From Urechidicola croceus (GTDB taxonomy: Bacteria; Bacteroidota; Bacteroidia; Flavobacteriales; Flavobacteriaceae), in contig CAJIZG010000005.1 in assembly GCA_905181865.1 (NCBI GenBank), positions 1 through 64,000 of the forward strand: 64,000 nt of DNA, read 5' to 3'. The position numbers and the translations under genes are program-made. Below the pieces are notes generated by a model, which was not told the origin of the DNA, searched no databases, and worked only from the letters and a program-made list of their open reading frames with translations. Of the stretch, positions 27,085-35,865 are shown piece by piece (the stretch's first letter is position 1; each line of letters starts with the position of its first letter).

Positions 27085-28947
27085 GTGAATTATCTTACTG
27101 TTGAAAACATCTCTAAAAGTTTTGGAGACCACATATTATTTGAAAATATTTCATTCGGAATTAACAAAGACCAAAAAATTGCCTTTGTAGCGAAAAATGG
27201 AACCGGAAAAACATCTATACTAAATATTATCGCTGGCATAGCCGCGGCTGATTCTGGGCAAATTTCTTCTAGAAAAGGACTCCAAATAGCGTATTTATCC
27301 CAAAAAGATGAATTAAGTGATGACTTGACGATCGAAGAAGCTGTTTTTACTTCTGAGAACCCAATTTTAAAAGTTATCGAGCAATACGAAAAAGCACTCG
27401 AAAATCCTGAAAATGAAGCTCCATATCAAAAAGCCTTTGAATTGATGGAATTACATAATGCTTGGGATTTTGAAACACAATACAAGCAAATTCTTTCTAA
27501 ACTTAAGTTTGATGATTTAAAACAAACTGTTTCTTCTTTATCAGGAGGTCAAAAAAAGCGATTGTCGTTGGCCATTATCTTGATCAACAAACCAGATTTA
27601 CTCATTTTAGATGAACCTACAAATCATTTGGATTTAGAAATGATTGAATGGCTGGAATCTTATTTTAAAAAAGAAAAAATTACCTTATTTATGGTTACCC
27701 ACGATCGTTACTTTCTAGAGCGCGTGTGTAATGAAATCTTTGAATTAGATGAGGGAAAATTATACAAATACAAGGGAAATTATTCCTATTATTTACAAAA
27801 AAAAGAAGAGCGAATTGCCCAAGAACAAACAGAACTTCACAAGGCAAAAAACCTATTTAAAAAAGAATTAGACTGGATGCGCCGTCAACCAAAGGCTCGT
27901 ACAACCAAATCTAAATCACGTACTGACGATTTTTTTGAAATAAAAGACAAAGCACATCAAAGACGTAATAACCATAAAGTTCAGTTAGAGATAAACATGG
28001 AGCGTCTTGGAAATAAGATTCTCGAATTGCATAAAATTTCGAAACGATTTGGAGATCTTCAAATACTTGATAGATTCGAATATGTATTTAAGCGAGGGGA
28101 ACGCATTGGAATTATTGGAAAAAATGGAACAGGAAAATCAACTTTTTTAAATATTATTACTGGAAAAATCCCTGTAGATATTGGGAAAATTGTTCCTGGT
28201 GAAACGGTTAAATTTGGATACTATACTCAAAGTGGAATTAAAATTAAAAAAGGACAAAAAGTAATTGAAGTCATCAAAGAATTTGGTGAATATATTCCAC
28301 TGGCAAAAGGACAAAAAATTTCGGCAGGTCAATTACTTGAAAAATTCTTATTCAGCCGAAAAAAACAATATGACTTTGTAGAAAAGTTATCTGGAGGTGA
28401 ACAAAAGCGATTGTATTTGTGTACTGTCTTAATTCAAAACCCGAACTTTTTAATTTTAGATGAACCAACCAACGATTTAGATATTGTTACGCTTAATGTA
28501 CTTGAGAATTTCTTATTAGATTTCCCTGGAAATTTATTGGTTGTTTCTCACGACCGTTATTTTATGGATAAAATAATGGACTCTCTTTTTGTATTTAATG
28601 GAGAAGGAAGTATTTCACATTTTCCTGGTAATTATTCTGATTATAGGTCTTATGAGGATTCAATTCCACCGATGCAACCCGCAATTGAAAAATCTGAAAA
28701 AGTTCAAAAAACAACAACAAATACCAAAATCAAGCTAAGTTACGCTGAAAAACGAGAATTTGAGCAATTAGAAAAGGACATTAAAAAATTGGAAAACTCA
28801 AAAAAAGAATTCGAAAAACAATTTGTTGATGGCAATATAGCGCCAGATAAAATTCATGAAATTTCACAAAAATTACAAGATGCAATCAATCAAATTGAAG
28901 CGAAAGAGGAGCGCTGGATGGAACTTTCTATGAAGTTAGAAGAGTAA
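27085..28947 (+). CDS. ABC-F family ATPase (Uup-like)
   Basis: Cytosolic ribosome-associated ATPase without membrane domains. 620 residues, GTG start preceded by a near-consensus box TTACTTTG at 27063. Two ATPase domains: AKNGTGKTSIL with SLSGGQKKRLSLA and LILDEPTNHLDLE, then GKNGTGKSTFL with KLSGGEQKRLYLC and LILDEPTNDLDIV. The linker after the first domain is highly basic (RRQPKARTTKSKSR). A C-terminal coiled coil of about 80 residues (FEQLEKDIKKLENSKKEFEK) points to the Uup branch, which binds DNA or ribosomes. Divergent from the peptide transporter gene. Confidence 0.92.
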   Translation: MNYLTVENISKSFGDHILFENISFGINKDQKIAFVAKNGTGKTSILNIIAGIAAADSGQISSRKGLQIAYLSQKDELSDDLTIEEAVFTSENPILKVIEQYEKALENPENEAPYQKAFELMELHNAWDFETQYKQILSKLKFDDLKQTVSSLSGGQKKRLSLAIILINKPDLLILDEPTNHLDLEMIEWLESYFKKEKITLFMVTHDRYFLERVCNEIFELDEGKLYKYKGNYSYYLQKKEERIAQEQTELHKAKNLFKKELDWMRRQPKARTTKSKSRTDDFFEIKDKAHQRRNNHKVQLEINMERLGNKILELHKISKRFGDLQILDRFEYVFKRGERIGIIGKNGTGKSTFLNIITGKIPVDIGKIVPGETVKFGYYTQSGIKIKKGQKVIEVIKEFGEYIPLAKGQKISAGQLLEKFLFSRKKQYDFVEKLSGGEQKRLYLCTVLIQNPNFLILDEPTNDLDIVTLNVLENFLLDFPGNLLVVSHDRYFMDKIMDSLFVFNGEGSISHFPGNYSDYRSYEDSIPPMQPAIEKSEKVQKTTTNTKIKLSYAEKREFEQLEKDIKKLENSKKEFEKQFVDGNIAPDKIHEISQKLQDAINQIEAKEERWMELSMKLEE

Positions 28948-29025
28948 TCCTCTATTTTATTTTTTGTAATCCTAGATCCGTTAGTTATAAAATTATTAGA
29001 ATGAGTCCCCAAAACAAAAAATAAC

Positions 29026-29742
29026 TCAAACACTTTCAATTTCATCTTTACTTAATAGTTCCATATTATACAATCGCAATAATAATTGCGCTACGGCGAT
29101 GGTGTCTTTTTCACAATAAGTTGCAATTCGATCCAGGTTTTTTTCTTTGTAATACACATCAGCCACTTGACTTCCATCAATATCGTCTTTCGGCGAAGGT
29201 ATTCCCAAAATATGGGTCATCAATTTCAACGAAGTATAATGTTTATAATCTCCAAACTTCCATAATTCCATGGTATCCAAATGAGGGATTTCCCAAGGTT
29301 TTTTACCAAACAAATCTAAAGTAACCGGTAAATCTATTCTGTTTATAATCATTCTACGGGCGATATAAGGAAAATCGAACTCCTTTCCGTTGTGGGCGCA
29401 CAATAGATGGCCTATACTGCTAAAATAGGTGTTTAATAATTCTTTAAAATCGATAAGTAAATCACACTCATTATGACCATAAAACGATGTAACCCGAAAC
29501 TTTCGAGTCTCTCCAAATTCCGAAAAAAAACCTACTGAAACACATACTATTTTTCCAAATTCTGCCCAAATTCCAGCTCGGCTATAAAATTCTTCTGGTG
29601 TAATTTCTTCCTTACGTTGATAGGCTGTTTTCGACGTAAAAAGCTGCTGTTTAATTGGAGAAATCTCTTCAAATGTTGCAGTTTCTGGCACTGTTTCTAT
29701 ATCCAAAAACAATACTTTTTTAAAGTCAATTTTTGCACTCAT
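29026..29742 (-). CDS. Predicted 3'-5' exonuclease (PolB exonuclease-like)
   Basis: 238 residues with the DEDD/RNase H-like fold. The first acidic motif is FLDIETVPE, the second is LCAHNGKEFDFPYIARRMI, and the third is YCEKDTIAVAQLLLRL with the Tyr/Asp of the DEDDy subgroup. It matches the 3'-5' exonuclease family PF10108 as remembered. No polymerase domain is attached. Likely acts in DNA repair or RNA metabolism; target unknown. It ends 78 bases from the convergent ABC-F gene. Confidence 0.88.
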   Translation of the reverse strand: MSAKIDFKKVLFLDIETVPETATFEEISPIKQQLFTSKTAYQRKEEITPEEFYSRAGIWAEFGKIVCVSVGFFSEFGETRKFRVTSFYGHNECDLLIDFKELLNTYFSSIGHLLCAHNGKEFDFPYIARRMIINRIDLPVTLDLFGKKPWEIPHLDTMELWKFGDYKHYTSLKLMTHILGIPSPKDDIDGSQVADVYYKEKNLDRIATYCEKDTIAVAQLLLRLYNMELLSKDEIESV

Positions 29743-29817
29743 TCCTTTTTCATTTTAAGTTAAAAGTACAAAAAAAGTCCTAACTAAAAGTACTATGCTA
29801 ATTACAATGAATGCCTA

Positions 29818-30030
29818 TTATTCTTTCATCAACTTTCTTATAGCTCTTTTGCCATTTTCGTCCGCCTTTAAAGAGTTACTTCAATATTTAAATTAGCCGT
29901 CTTAATAGCCTCTTGTATATTCGCATATTTTTATGAGCATGCCTGCCAAACATATCATATATCCAAACACTTTTTAACTTCTTACTGTCCAATAAACCGA
30001 CAAAAATCTCGCTTTTTATAGGTTTGCCTT
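29818..30030 (-). pseudogene. Remnant of an unrecognised gene
   Basis: Three frame pieces on the minus strand join into one coherent polypeptide end: KPIKSEIFVGLLDSKKLKSV, then WIYDMFGRHAHKN, then YANIQEAIKTANLNIEVTL, then KADENGKRAIRKLMKE followed by TAA at 29818. Single-base shifts separate the pieces, and a TAA precedes the first. This is the C-terminus of a protein I cannot name. The rest of the 29743-30145 gap holds no other gene that I can see. The continuity could be chance, but the codon pattern and amphipathic spacing argue otherwise. Confidence 0.5.
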
Positions 30031-30106
30031 ATGTTACTTAAACCTTAAGTATAAAAAGGTAATATTAAATCATTGTTAAGAACCCAAGCAAATAGGTTTT
30101 AATAAT

Positions 30107-30114
30107 TATCTTTG
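30107..30114 (+). promoter_or_regulatory. -7 promoter box for the two-component pair
   Basis: TATCTTTG, an exact TAnnTTTG match, lies 32 bases before the GTG start of the response regulator. Confidence 0.55.
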
Positions 30115-30145
30115 GTGAGTATAACACCTTAAACGACAGAGAAGC

Positions 30146-30832
30146 GTGAAAAAAAAAGACATCAAAATTTTGTTAGTAGATGATGAACCAGATATTTTGG
30201 AAATTGTTGGCTATAATTTAAGTCAGGAAGGTTATACTATATATACTGCACAAAATGGTTTAAAAGCTATAGAAGAAGCGAAAAAAAGAGAACCTCATTT
30301 AATCTTACTCGATATTATGATGCCTGAAATGGATGGTATAGAAGCTTGTGAAAAGATTAGAGAATTAGAAGGTATGGAAGATGTGATTATTGCATTTTTT
30401 ACAGCACGTAATGAAGATTATTCTCAAGTAGCAGGTTTCGATGCAGGAGCCGATGATTATATTGCAAAACCTGTAAAACCAAAAGTACTCGTGAGTAAAG
30501 TAAAATCTTTATTACGCAGATTAAAATCTGAAGAAAGTAAAAATGTAACAATCATTGGATCCATAACTATTAATAAAGATGCCTATGAAATCTCCAAAAA
30601 TGGAGAACGCATATTCCTGCCTCGTAAAGAGTTTGAACTATTTTCATTATTGACCTCAAAGCCAGGAAAAGTATTTAAAAGAAATGCCATTTTAAATAAT
30701 GTGTGGGGAAGTGAAGTAGTTGTTGGAGACAGAACTATTGACGTGCATATTAGAAAATTAAGAGAAAAATTAGGAGATAATTTTTTTCAAACTGTTAAAG
30801 GTGTCGGATATAAATTTGTGTCAGACGAATAA
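30146..30832 (+). CDS. Response regulator, PhoB/OmpR family
   Basis: 228 residues: a receiver domain with acidic pair VDDEPD (17-22 region), phosphoacceptor Asp in LILLDIMMPEMDG, and the conserved Lys in DYIAKPVKPK, then a winged-helix DNA-binding domain (RKEFELFSLLTSKPGKVFKR, VDVHIRKLREKLGD-type end). GTG start; product begins MKKKDIKILLVDDEPDI. Its sensor kinase starts 10 bases after the stop. PhoB-like by sequence, but the signal and target genes are unknown. Confidence 0.95.
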   Translation: MKKKDIKILLVDDEPDILEIVGYNLSQEGYTIYTAQNGLKAIEEAKKREPHLILLDIMMPEMDGIEACEKIRELEGMEDVIIAFFTARNEDYSQVAGFDAGADDYIAKPVKPKVLVSKVKSLLRRLKSEESKNVTIIGSITINKDAYEISKNGERIFLPRKEFELFSLLTSKPGKVFKRNAILNNVWGSEVVVGDRTIDVHIRKLREKLGDNFFQTVKGVGYKFVSDE

Positions 30833-30842
30833 TTAATTCTTA

Positions 30843-31883
30843 ATGCAAATTAAAAAAACATATGCTTTTGCCTTTTGGTGTGCTTGTATTATTGCCCTAT
30901 TTACAGGGTTGGTATTATTTGTAGCAAATTATTTTATTCGGGGACCCTTTGAGGTAACTATTGTTCTAGCTAGTTCTTTCTTCACATTTATAGTTTCATT
31001 TTTTACCATTCAATGGAGGGTTGAAAAATTTATCTATTCTCGAATTAAAAAAATATATGATGAGGTCTCTTTATTTGACGTTAATGAATTGAAAAAGTCG
31101 ACTATTACAACCAACATGGAGCAGTTATCGGAAGGAGTTAAACGTTTTGCCGAAGAAAAACAATTCGAAATCACCTCCTTAAATGAAAGAGAAATTTATA
31201 GACGAGAGTTTTTAGGAAATGTGTCACATGAATTAAAGACCCCTTTATTTACAGTTCAAGGGTATCTTTTAACCTTGATTGATGGTGCCATTAATGATAC
31301 AGTTATTAGAAAAAAATACTTGAATCGAGCGGTCAAAGGTGTGGATCGTCTCGTTTCTATTGTGAAGGATTTAGACATGATTTCAAGATTAGAAACAAAT
31401 GAGATGGGGCTAAATTTAGAACAATTCAATATAGTCGAACTGATTCAAGAGGTGTTTGATCTCTTAGAAATGAAAGCCAAAACAAGGGGTATTACATTAC
31501 GTTTCAATAAAAAATACGATGCGCCCGTTCTTGTTATTGGAGATTTAGAAAAGATAGAGCAAGTGCTAACCAATTTAATTGTTAACTCTCTTAAATATGG
31601 TCGTGTAGGTGGATCGACTATTATTTCGGTTGAATCGCATGGGCAACAAAAAATATTAGTGAAAGTAATAGATGACGGAGAGGGAATTAAAAAGTTACAC
31701 TTGTCTCGTTTATTCGAACGTTTTTATAGAGTTGATCAAAGTAGATCGCGAGAACAAGGAGGCTCTGGCTTAGGCTTATCTATTGTTAAACATATCATTG
31801 AAGCTCATGATGAAACTATATTAGTTAAAAGTGAATTTGGAGAAGGGTCTGAGTTTTCATTTACCCTTAAAAAGGTTAAATAA
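30843..31883 (+). CDS. Sensor histidine kinase, PhoR-like
   Basis: 346 residues. Two closely spaced membrane helices (FWCACIIALFTGLVLFVANY; VTIVLASSFFTFIVSFFTI) leave almost no periplasmic domain. A cytoplasmic linker without a clear HAMP or PAS follows, then the HisKA dimerisation helix with FLGNVSHELKTPLFTVQGY, and an ATPase domain with NLIVNSLKYG, DDGEGI, and GGSGLGLSIVKHII. The minimal sensor region suggests signal sensing within the membrane. Its last 27 bases overlap the convergent glycosyltransferase gene. Confidence 0.94.
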   Translation: MQIKKTYAFAFWCACIIALFTGLVLFVANYFIRGPFEVTIVLASSFFTFIVSFFTIQWRVEKFIYSRIKKIYDEVSLFDVNELKKSTITTNMEQLSEGVKRFAEEKQFEITSLNEREIYRREFLGNVSHELKTPLFTVQGYLLTLIDGAINDTVIRKKYLNRAVKGVDRLVSIVKDLDMISRLETNEMGLNLEQFNIVELIQEVFDLLEMKAKTRGITLRFNKKYDAPVLVIGDLEKIEQVLTNLIVNSLKYGRVGGSTIISVESHGQQKILVKVIDDGEGIKKLHLSRLFERFYRVDQSRSREQGGSGLGLSIVKHIIEAHDETILVKSEFGEGSEFSFTLKKVK

Positions 31884-32894
31884 ACTAATTGGTAATTCTG
31901 ATGGATACTTTTCACTAAACCCCGCGAAATTATTTGCTTGTTCAAGCATTTCTATTTTAAAGCTATCTTGACTTGAATAAGGCGTAATTTTTTTATGTGC
32001 TAAATATTTTGCCAAATACTCCTGCTCATCTTGCCCTTTTGTTGGTATAAAAAATGCTTTCTTTTTAAGTTTTGCCAAATCCATAATAGTGGAATAGCCG
32101 GATCGAGAAAGAACAATATTGCTCTCATTAATGGCGGTTTCCAATTCTGAAGTTAATAGATAATTATAAAATGTACTATTCCCAAAAATATCTTTTTTCT
32201 GATGCTCTTCAAATTGTCCCTTTACAAAGAGAACCTTACCCTGATACCCCTTTAATTCAGCAATTAATCGTTTTTCCAATTGGCCTCTTAAAGGTTCTAT
32301 TCCAGAGAGCAACACCATTAAATCCCATTTCAACTCAATATCCAATTTTTTGAGTCTACTCAACACCCCTATTCTCTTTATTTTACTGATTTTTCTGCTC
32401 AGACCTAATCGTCCAGATAAATGAATTTCATTCGTACTATCCGGTATCCAACATTCATCAAATTTCCGAATATAATAGTGATGAACCCGCGTTGCAAAAA
32501 AAGTCATGAATCCAGCCAAAACGGTTAATTGGTGTGTTATATAAACTGAAGGAACTTTTGAACTTCTCACTCCAAATCGATTGTCAGAAATAATTCCAAT
32601 TAAATCTTCCGAATTAATTAATTCCCTTACTTTTTCGCCTTCTTGTTTTATAGCATTAATGATCGTTGGTATATTCATCAGCAATTTCCATTTCAGCCAT
32701 TTTCCGTTTTCTGGATACCGAATATTATATGAAGGGAGTTCAAAGAACTTTAAATTTGGAAATTCTTTTTGAAGTAAAACTAAGGCCTCTCCATCACTTC
32801 CAATAATAGGAGTAAACCCCTGTTTTAATAATGTATTAATAATCGGAATACATCGAGTTGCGTGACCAATCCCCCAATTGAGAGGAGCCACCAA
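31857..32894 (-). CDS. Glycosyltransferase, MurG-like fold
   Basis: 345 residues of the GT-B glycosyltransferase family that resembles MurG and MGT enzymes. The N-terminal glycine loop reads LNWGIGHATRCIPIINTLLK, and the donor-binding end reads SRSGYSTIMDLAKLKKKAFFIPT. The predicted start is a TTG at 32894. The frame stays open back to the ugd stop codon without an ATG or GTG start. Homologues usually begin a few residues further upstream, so the start is uncertain. The acceptor and sugar are unknown; the location beside ugd suggests surface glycan work. Confidence 0.85.
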   Translation of the reverse strand: MVAPLNWGIGHATRCIPIINTLLKQGFTPIIGSDGEALVLLQKEFPNLKFFELPSYNIRYPENGKWLKWKLLMNIPTIINAIKQEGEKVRELINSEDLIGIISDNRFGVRSSKVPSVYITHQLTVLAGFMTFFATRVHHYYIRKFDECWIPDSTNEIHLSGRLGLSRKISKIKRIGVLSRLKKLDIELKWDLMVLLSGIEPLRGQLEKRLIAELKGYQGKVLFVKGQFEEHQKKDIFGNSTFYNYLLTSELETAINESNIVLSRSGYSTIMDLAKLKKKAFFIPTKGQDEQEYLAKYLAHKKITPYSSQDSFKIEMLEQANNFAGFSEKYPSELPISLFNLFKGK

Positions 32895-32984
32895 AATATT
32901 TTTTGTATGAGAAAGTGAATGTTTAATATTACGTTGATTTCTGTCAGTCCAACTATTATGACGAACCCAAATAGATGTAATCGA

Positions 32985-34316
32985 CTAGTCTCTCTTTTTA
33001 CCTATTTGATAGTATTCAAAGCCATTTTTTTCCAAATCAAAGCTATTATACTGGTTTCTCCCATCAAATATAATTGGTCGATTTAACTTTGATTTAATTT
33101 CTTCAAAATCTGGTGAACGAAATTCTTTCCATTCAGTTAACAATATTAACGCCTCAGCTTCTTTTAAAACTTCGTATTTTGAAGACACGTAACTTACCCC
33201 ATCAACTCCTTTTAAATATACTCTTTCAGCCTCAATCATTGCCTTTGGATCATAGGCTGCAATTTTTGCGCCACGGCTAATTAGTTCTTTTATGACATAA
33301 ATGGCAGGAGACTCACGCATATCATCTGTACCTGGTTTAAAAGCCAAACCCCATAAGGCAAATGTCAACCCCTTTAAATTTTTACCAAATCGTTTGATGA
33401 TCTTATTCGATATAACTAATTTCTGCTTGTTGTTTACCTCCTCTACTGATGCGATGAGTGTTGCTTCATAATCATGTTCGATTGCCATTTTCGTTAAGGC
33501 TTTTACATCTTTAGGAAAACAGGATCCACCATAACCACTCCCCGGATAAATAAAACTATATCCAATCCTATTATCCGAACCTATTCCCGTTCGAACACTA
33601 TTAACATCGGCACCAACCAATTCGCATATATTGGCAATTTCATTCATAAATGAAATTTTAGTCGCAAGCATGGCATTCGCAGCATATTTCGTCATTTCAG
33701 CTGATCGAATATCCATTTCAATAAATCGATCATTCGTTCTAACAAACGGCGCATAAAGTCTTTTCATCAGGATCATTGCAAAATCACTTTCAGCCCCTAT
33801 TACTACCCTATCGGGCCTCATAAAATCATTGATTGCTGCCCCTTCCTTCAAAAATTCTGGATTCGAGACTACATGAAATTCTAAATCAACGCCCCTACTA
33901 TCTAATTCTTGTTGGACTGCTTTTCTAACTTTATCTGCAGTACCCACTGGAACTGTAGATTTATCTACAATAACCAATGTTTTTTGCATGGTTTGACCAA
34001 TTTGCTTAGCCACTGCTAATACATCTTTTAAATCGGCAGATCCATCGGCTCCCATAGGAGTTCCAACAGCTATAAATACCACATTCGATTTTGATAAACT
34101 TTCAGTAATATCAGTACTAAAGAATAAATTTCCACTTTTAACATTTGATAAGACCAAGCTCTCAAGACCGGGCTCAAATATTGGAACTATACCCTTATTT
34201 AGTCCTTCAATCTTTCGCTCATCAATATCTATACAGGTCACCTTATTTCCCATTTCTGAAAAGCAAGTTCCAGAAACTAGTCCAACATATCCAGTACCAA
34301 TAACCGTAAGATTCAT
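32985..34316 (-). CDS. ugd: UDP-glucose/GDP-mannose dehydrogenase family protein
   Basis: Oxidises a nucleotide sugar at C6 to the uronic acid, using two NAD. 443 residues. The NAD loop is GTGYVGLVSGTCFSEMGN, and the nucleophilic Cys is in GYGGSCFPKDVKAL (near residue 260). Sequence is closest to UDP-glucose 6-dehydrogenase, making UDP-glucuronate. Uses PVGTADKVRKAV and the FKPGTDDMRESPAI motif for substrate and dimer contacts. Second enzyme of this type in the window is at 40587. Confidence 0.9.
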   Translation of the reverse strand: MNLTVIGTGYVGLVSGTCFSEMGNKVTCIDIDERKIEGLNKGIVPIFEPGLESLVLSNVKSGNLFFSTDITESLSKSNVVFIAVGTPMGADGSADLKDVLAVAKQIGQTMQKTLVIVDKSTVPVGTADKVRKAVQQELDSRGVDLEFHVVSNPEFLKEGAAINDFMRPDRVVIGAESDFAMILMKRLYAPFVRTNDRFIEMDIRSAEMTKYAANAMLATKISFMNEIANICELVGADVNSVRTGIGSDNRIGYSFIYPGSGYGGSCFPKDVKALTKMAIEHDYEATLIASVEEVNNKQKLVISNKIIKRFGKNLKGLTFALWGLAFKPGTDDMRESPAIYVIKELISRGAKIAAYDPKAMIEAERVYLKGVDGVSYVSSKYEVLKEAEALILLTEWKEFRSPDFEEIKSKLNRPIIFDGRNQYNSFDLEKNGFEYYQIGKKRD

Positions 34317-34344
34317 GAATTTTATTTTTTATTAACGTTCAGCC

Positions 34345-35616
34345 CTATAAATCAAATCCAATATCTGTTCTAAAGTTTTTACCTTCAAACTGAATTTTAG
34401 CTACATTCTTATAAGACGCTTCCAGCGCTTCTTTAAAATCTCTTCCGTAAGAAGTAACAGCAATTACACGCCCACCATTGGTAAGTAGGTTTTGCTCATT
34501 CATGGTTGTTCCGGCATGAAATACCAATGAATTATTTACTTTTTCTATTCCAGTAATCTCTTTATTCTTTTCATACGCCTCTGGATATCCTCCGGAAACC
34601 AACATGACCGTTGTCGCACTTCTATCATCAATTTCAATAGTCGCATTCTCTAAATCATTCTTAGCCGTTGCTATAAATAAATCCATCAAATCTGATTTTA
34701 TCCTTGGGATTACAACTTCCGTCTCTGGATCTCCCATACGGCAATTGTATTCAATAACCATGGGTTCATTATTTACTCTAATCAATCCAAAAAAGATGAA
34801 TCCTTTGTATGGAATTCCATCCTTTTTTAGCCCTTCTACTGTTGGTCTAATGACGCGATCCTCTATTTTTTTTAAATAAATTTCATCCGCAAATGGGACT
34901 GGAGAAATCGCTCCCATCCCCCCTGTGTTCAGCCCTTTATCTCCTTCTCCAATTCTTTTATAATCCTTCGCATTTGGCAAATTAACATAGCCCTTTCCAT
35001 CGGTTAAAATGAAACAACTCATTTCTATACCATCTAAAAACTCTTCAATCACAACTTTCCTGCTTGCTTTACCAAATTTTTCATTTGTTAACATCGCTGT
35101 CAACTCATCTTTTGCTTCTTGAAGATCATTTAGAATTACCACTCCCTTACCAGCTGCGAGACCGTCCGCCTTTAAAACATACGGTGGAGTCAATTTTTCC
35201 AAAAAGGCAAAACCAGCATCAACATTTTGCTTCGTAAAACTTCTATAAGCCGCTGTTGGAATTTGATGACGCATCATAAACTCCTTAGCAAATTCTTTAC
35301 TCCCTTCTAATTGAGCCGCTAATTTTTCAGGCCCTATAACTGTAACATCTTTCAGTAATTCATCAGCCAAAAAGAAATCATGTATTCCCTCTACTAGGGG
35401 TACTTCTGGGCCAACTAAAACAAGCTCAATTTCATGATCCAATACGGCTTTCTTAATTCCTAAAAAATCGGATACTCCAATGTTTAAATTTGATCCCACT
35501 TCACTGGTACCCGCATTTCCTGGAGCAATAAATAACGCTCCTAATTTTTCGCTTTGCGCTAATTTCCATGCTATGGCATGCTCTCTACCTCCTGATCCTA
35601 TTATAAGTACATTCAT
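34345..35616 (-). CDS. purD: Phosphoribosylamine-glycine ligase
   Basis: Second step of purine synthesis: joins phosphoribosylamine and glycine using ATP. 423 residues with the start MNVLIIGSGGREHAIAWKLA and the ATP-grasp signature GLAAGKGVVIL, then FLDGIEMSCFIL and EYNCRMGDPETEVVIPR. All motifs intact. It is a housekeeping gene embedded in a polysaccharide cluster, with an exact promoter box at 35655. Confidence 0.96.
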   Translation of the reverse strand: MNVLIIGSGGREHAIAWKLAQSEKLGALFIAPGNAGTSEVGSNLNIGVSDFLGIKKAVLDHEIELVLVGPEVPLVEGIHDFFLADELLKDVTVIGPEKLAAQLEGSKEFAKEFMMRHQIPTAAYRSFTKQNVDAGFAFLEKLTPPYVLKADGLAAGKGVVILNDLQEAKDELTAMLTNEKFGKASRKVVIEEFLDGIEMSCFILTDGKGYVNLPNAKDYKRIGEGDKGLNTGGMGAISPVPFADEIYLKKIEDRVIRPTVEGLKKDGIPYKGFIFFGLIRVNNEPMVIEYNCRMGDPETEVVIPRIKSDLMDLFIATAKNDLENATIEIDDRSATTVMLVSGGYPEAYEKNKEITGIEKVNNSLVFHAGTTMNEQNLLTNGGRVIAVTSYGRDFKEALEASYKNVAKIQFEGKNFRTDIGFDL

Positions 35617-35654
35617 AGTTTTTATGACAGCTTAAATTATTTAAAATGGAATTG

Positions 35655-35662
35655 CAAAGATA
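35655..35662 (-). promoter_or_regulatory. -7 promoter box for purD
   Basis: CAAAGATA on the plus strand is TATCTTTG on the minus strand, an exact TAnnTTTG match, 39 bases before the purD start codon. Confidence 0.55.
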
Positions 35663-35865
35663 TAGTATCTATTGGAAATTATTTGTATTCTGAATTAAAT
35701 ATCAATTTATTAATACCCGCATAGTATTCAGAACAGTTCCTTTAAAAATTTCCATTCTAGAATTACAATAGGGCTAAAAAAACAAATACCGAAAGACTGT
35801 ACAAAAGAACATATTTCTAATTTCGCCATTGGTATGAACCTATCAAAAAATACTAGAAAATAAAA

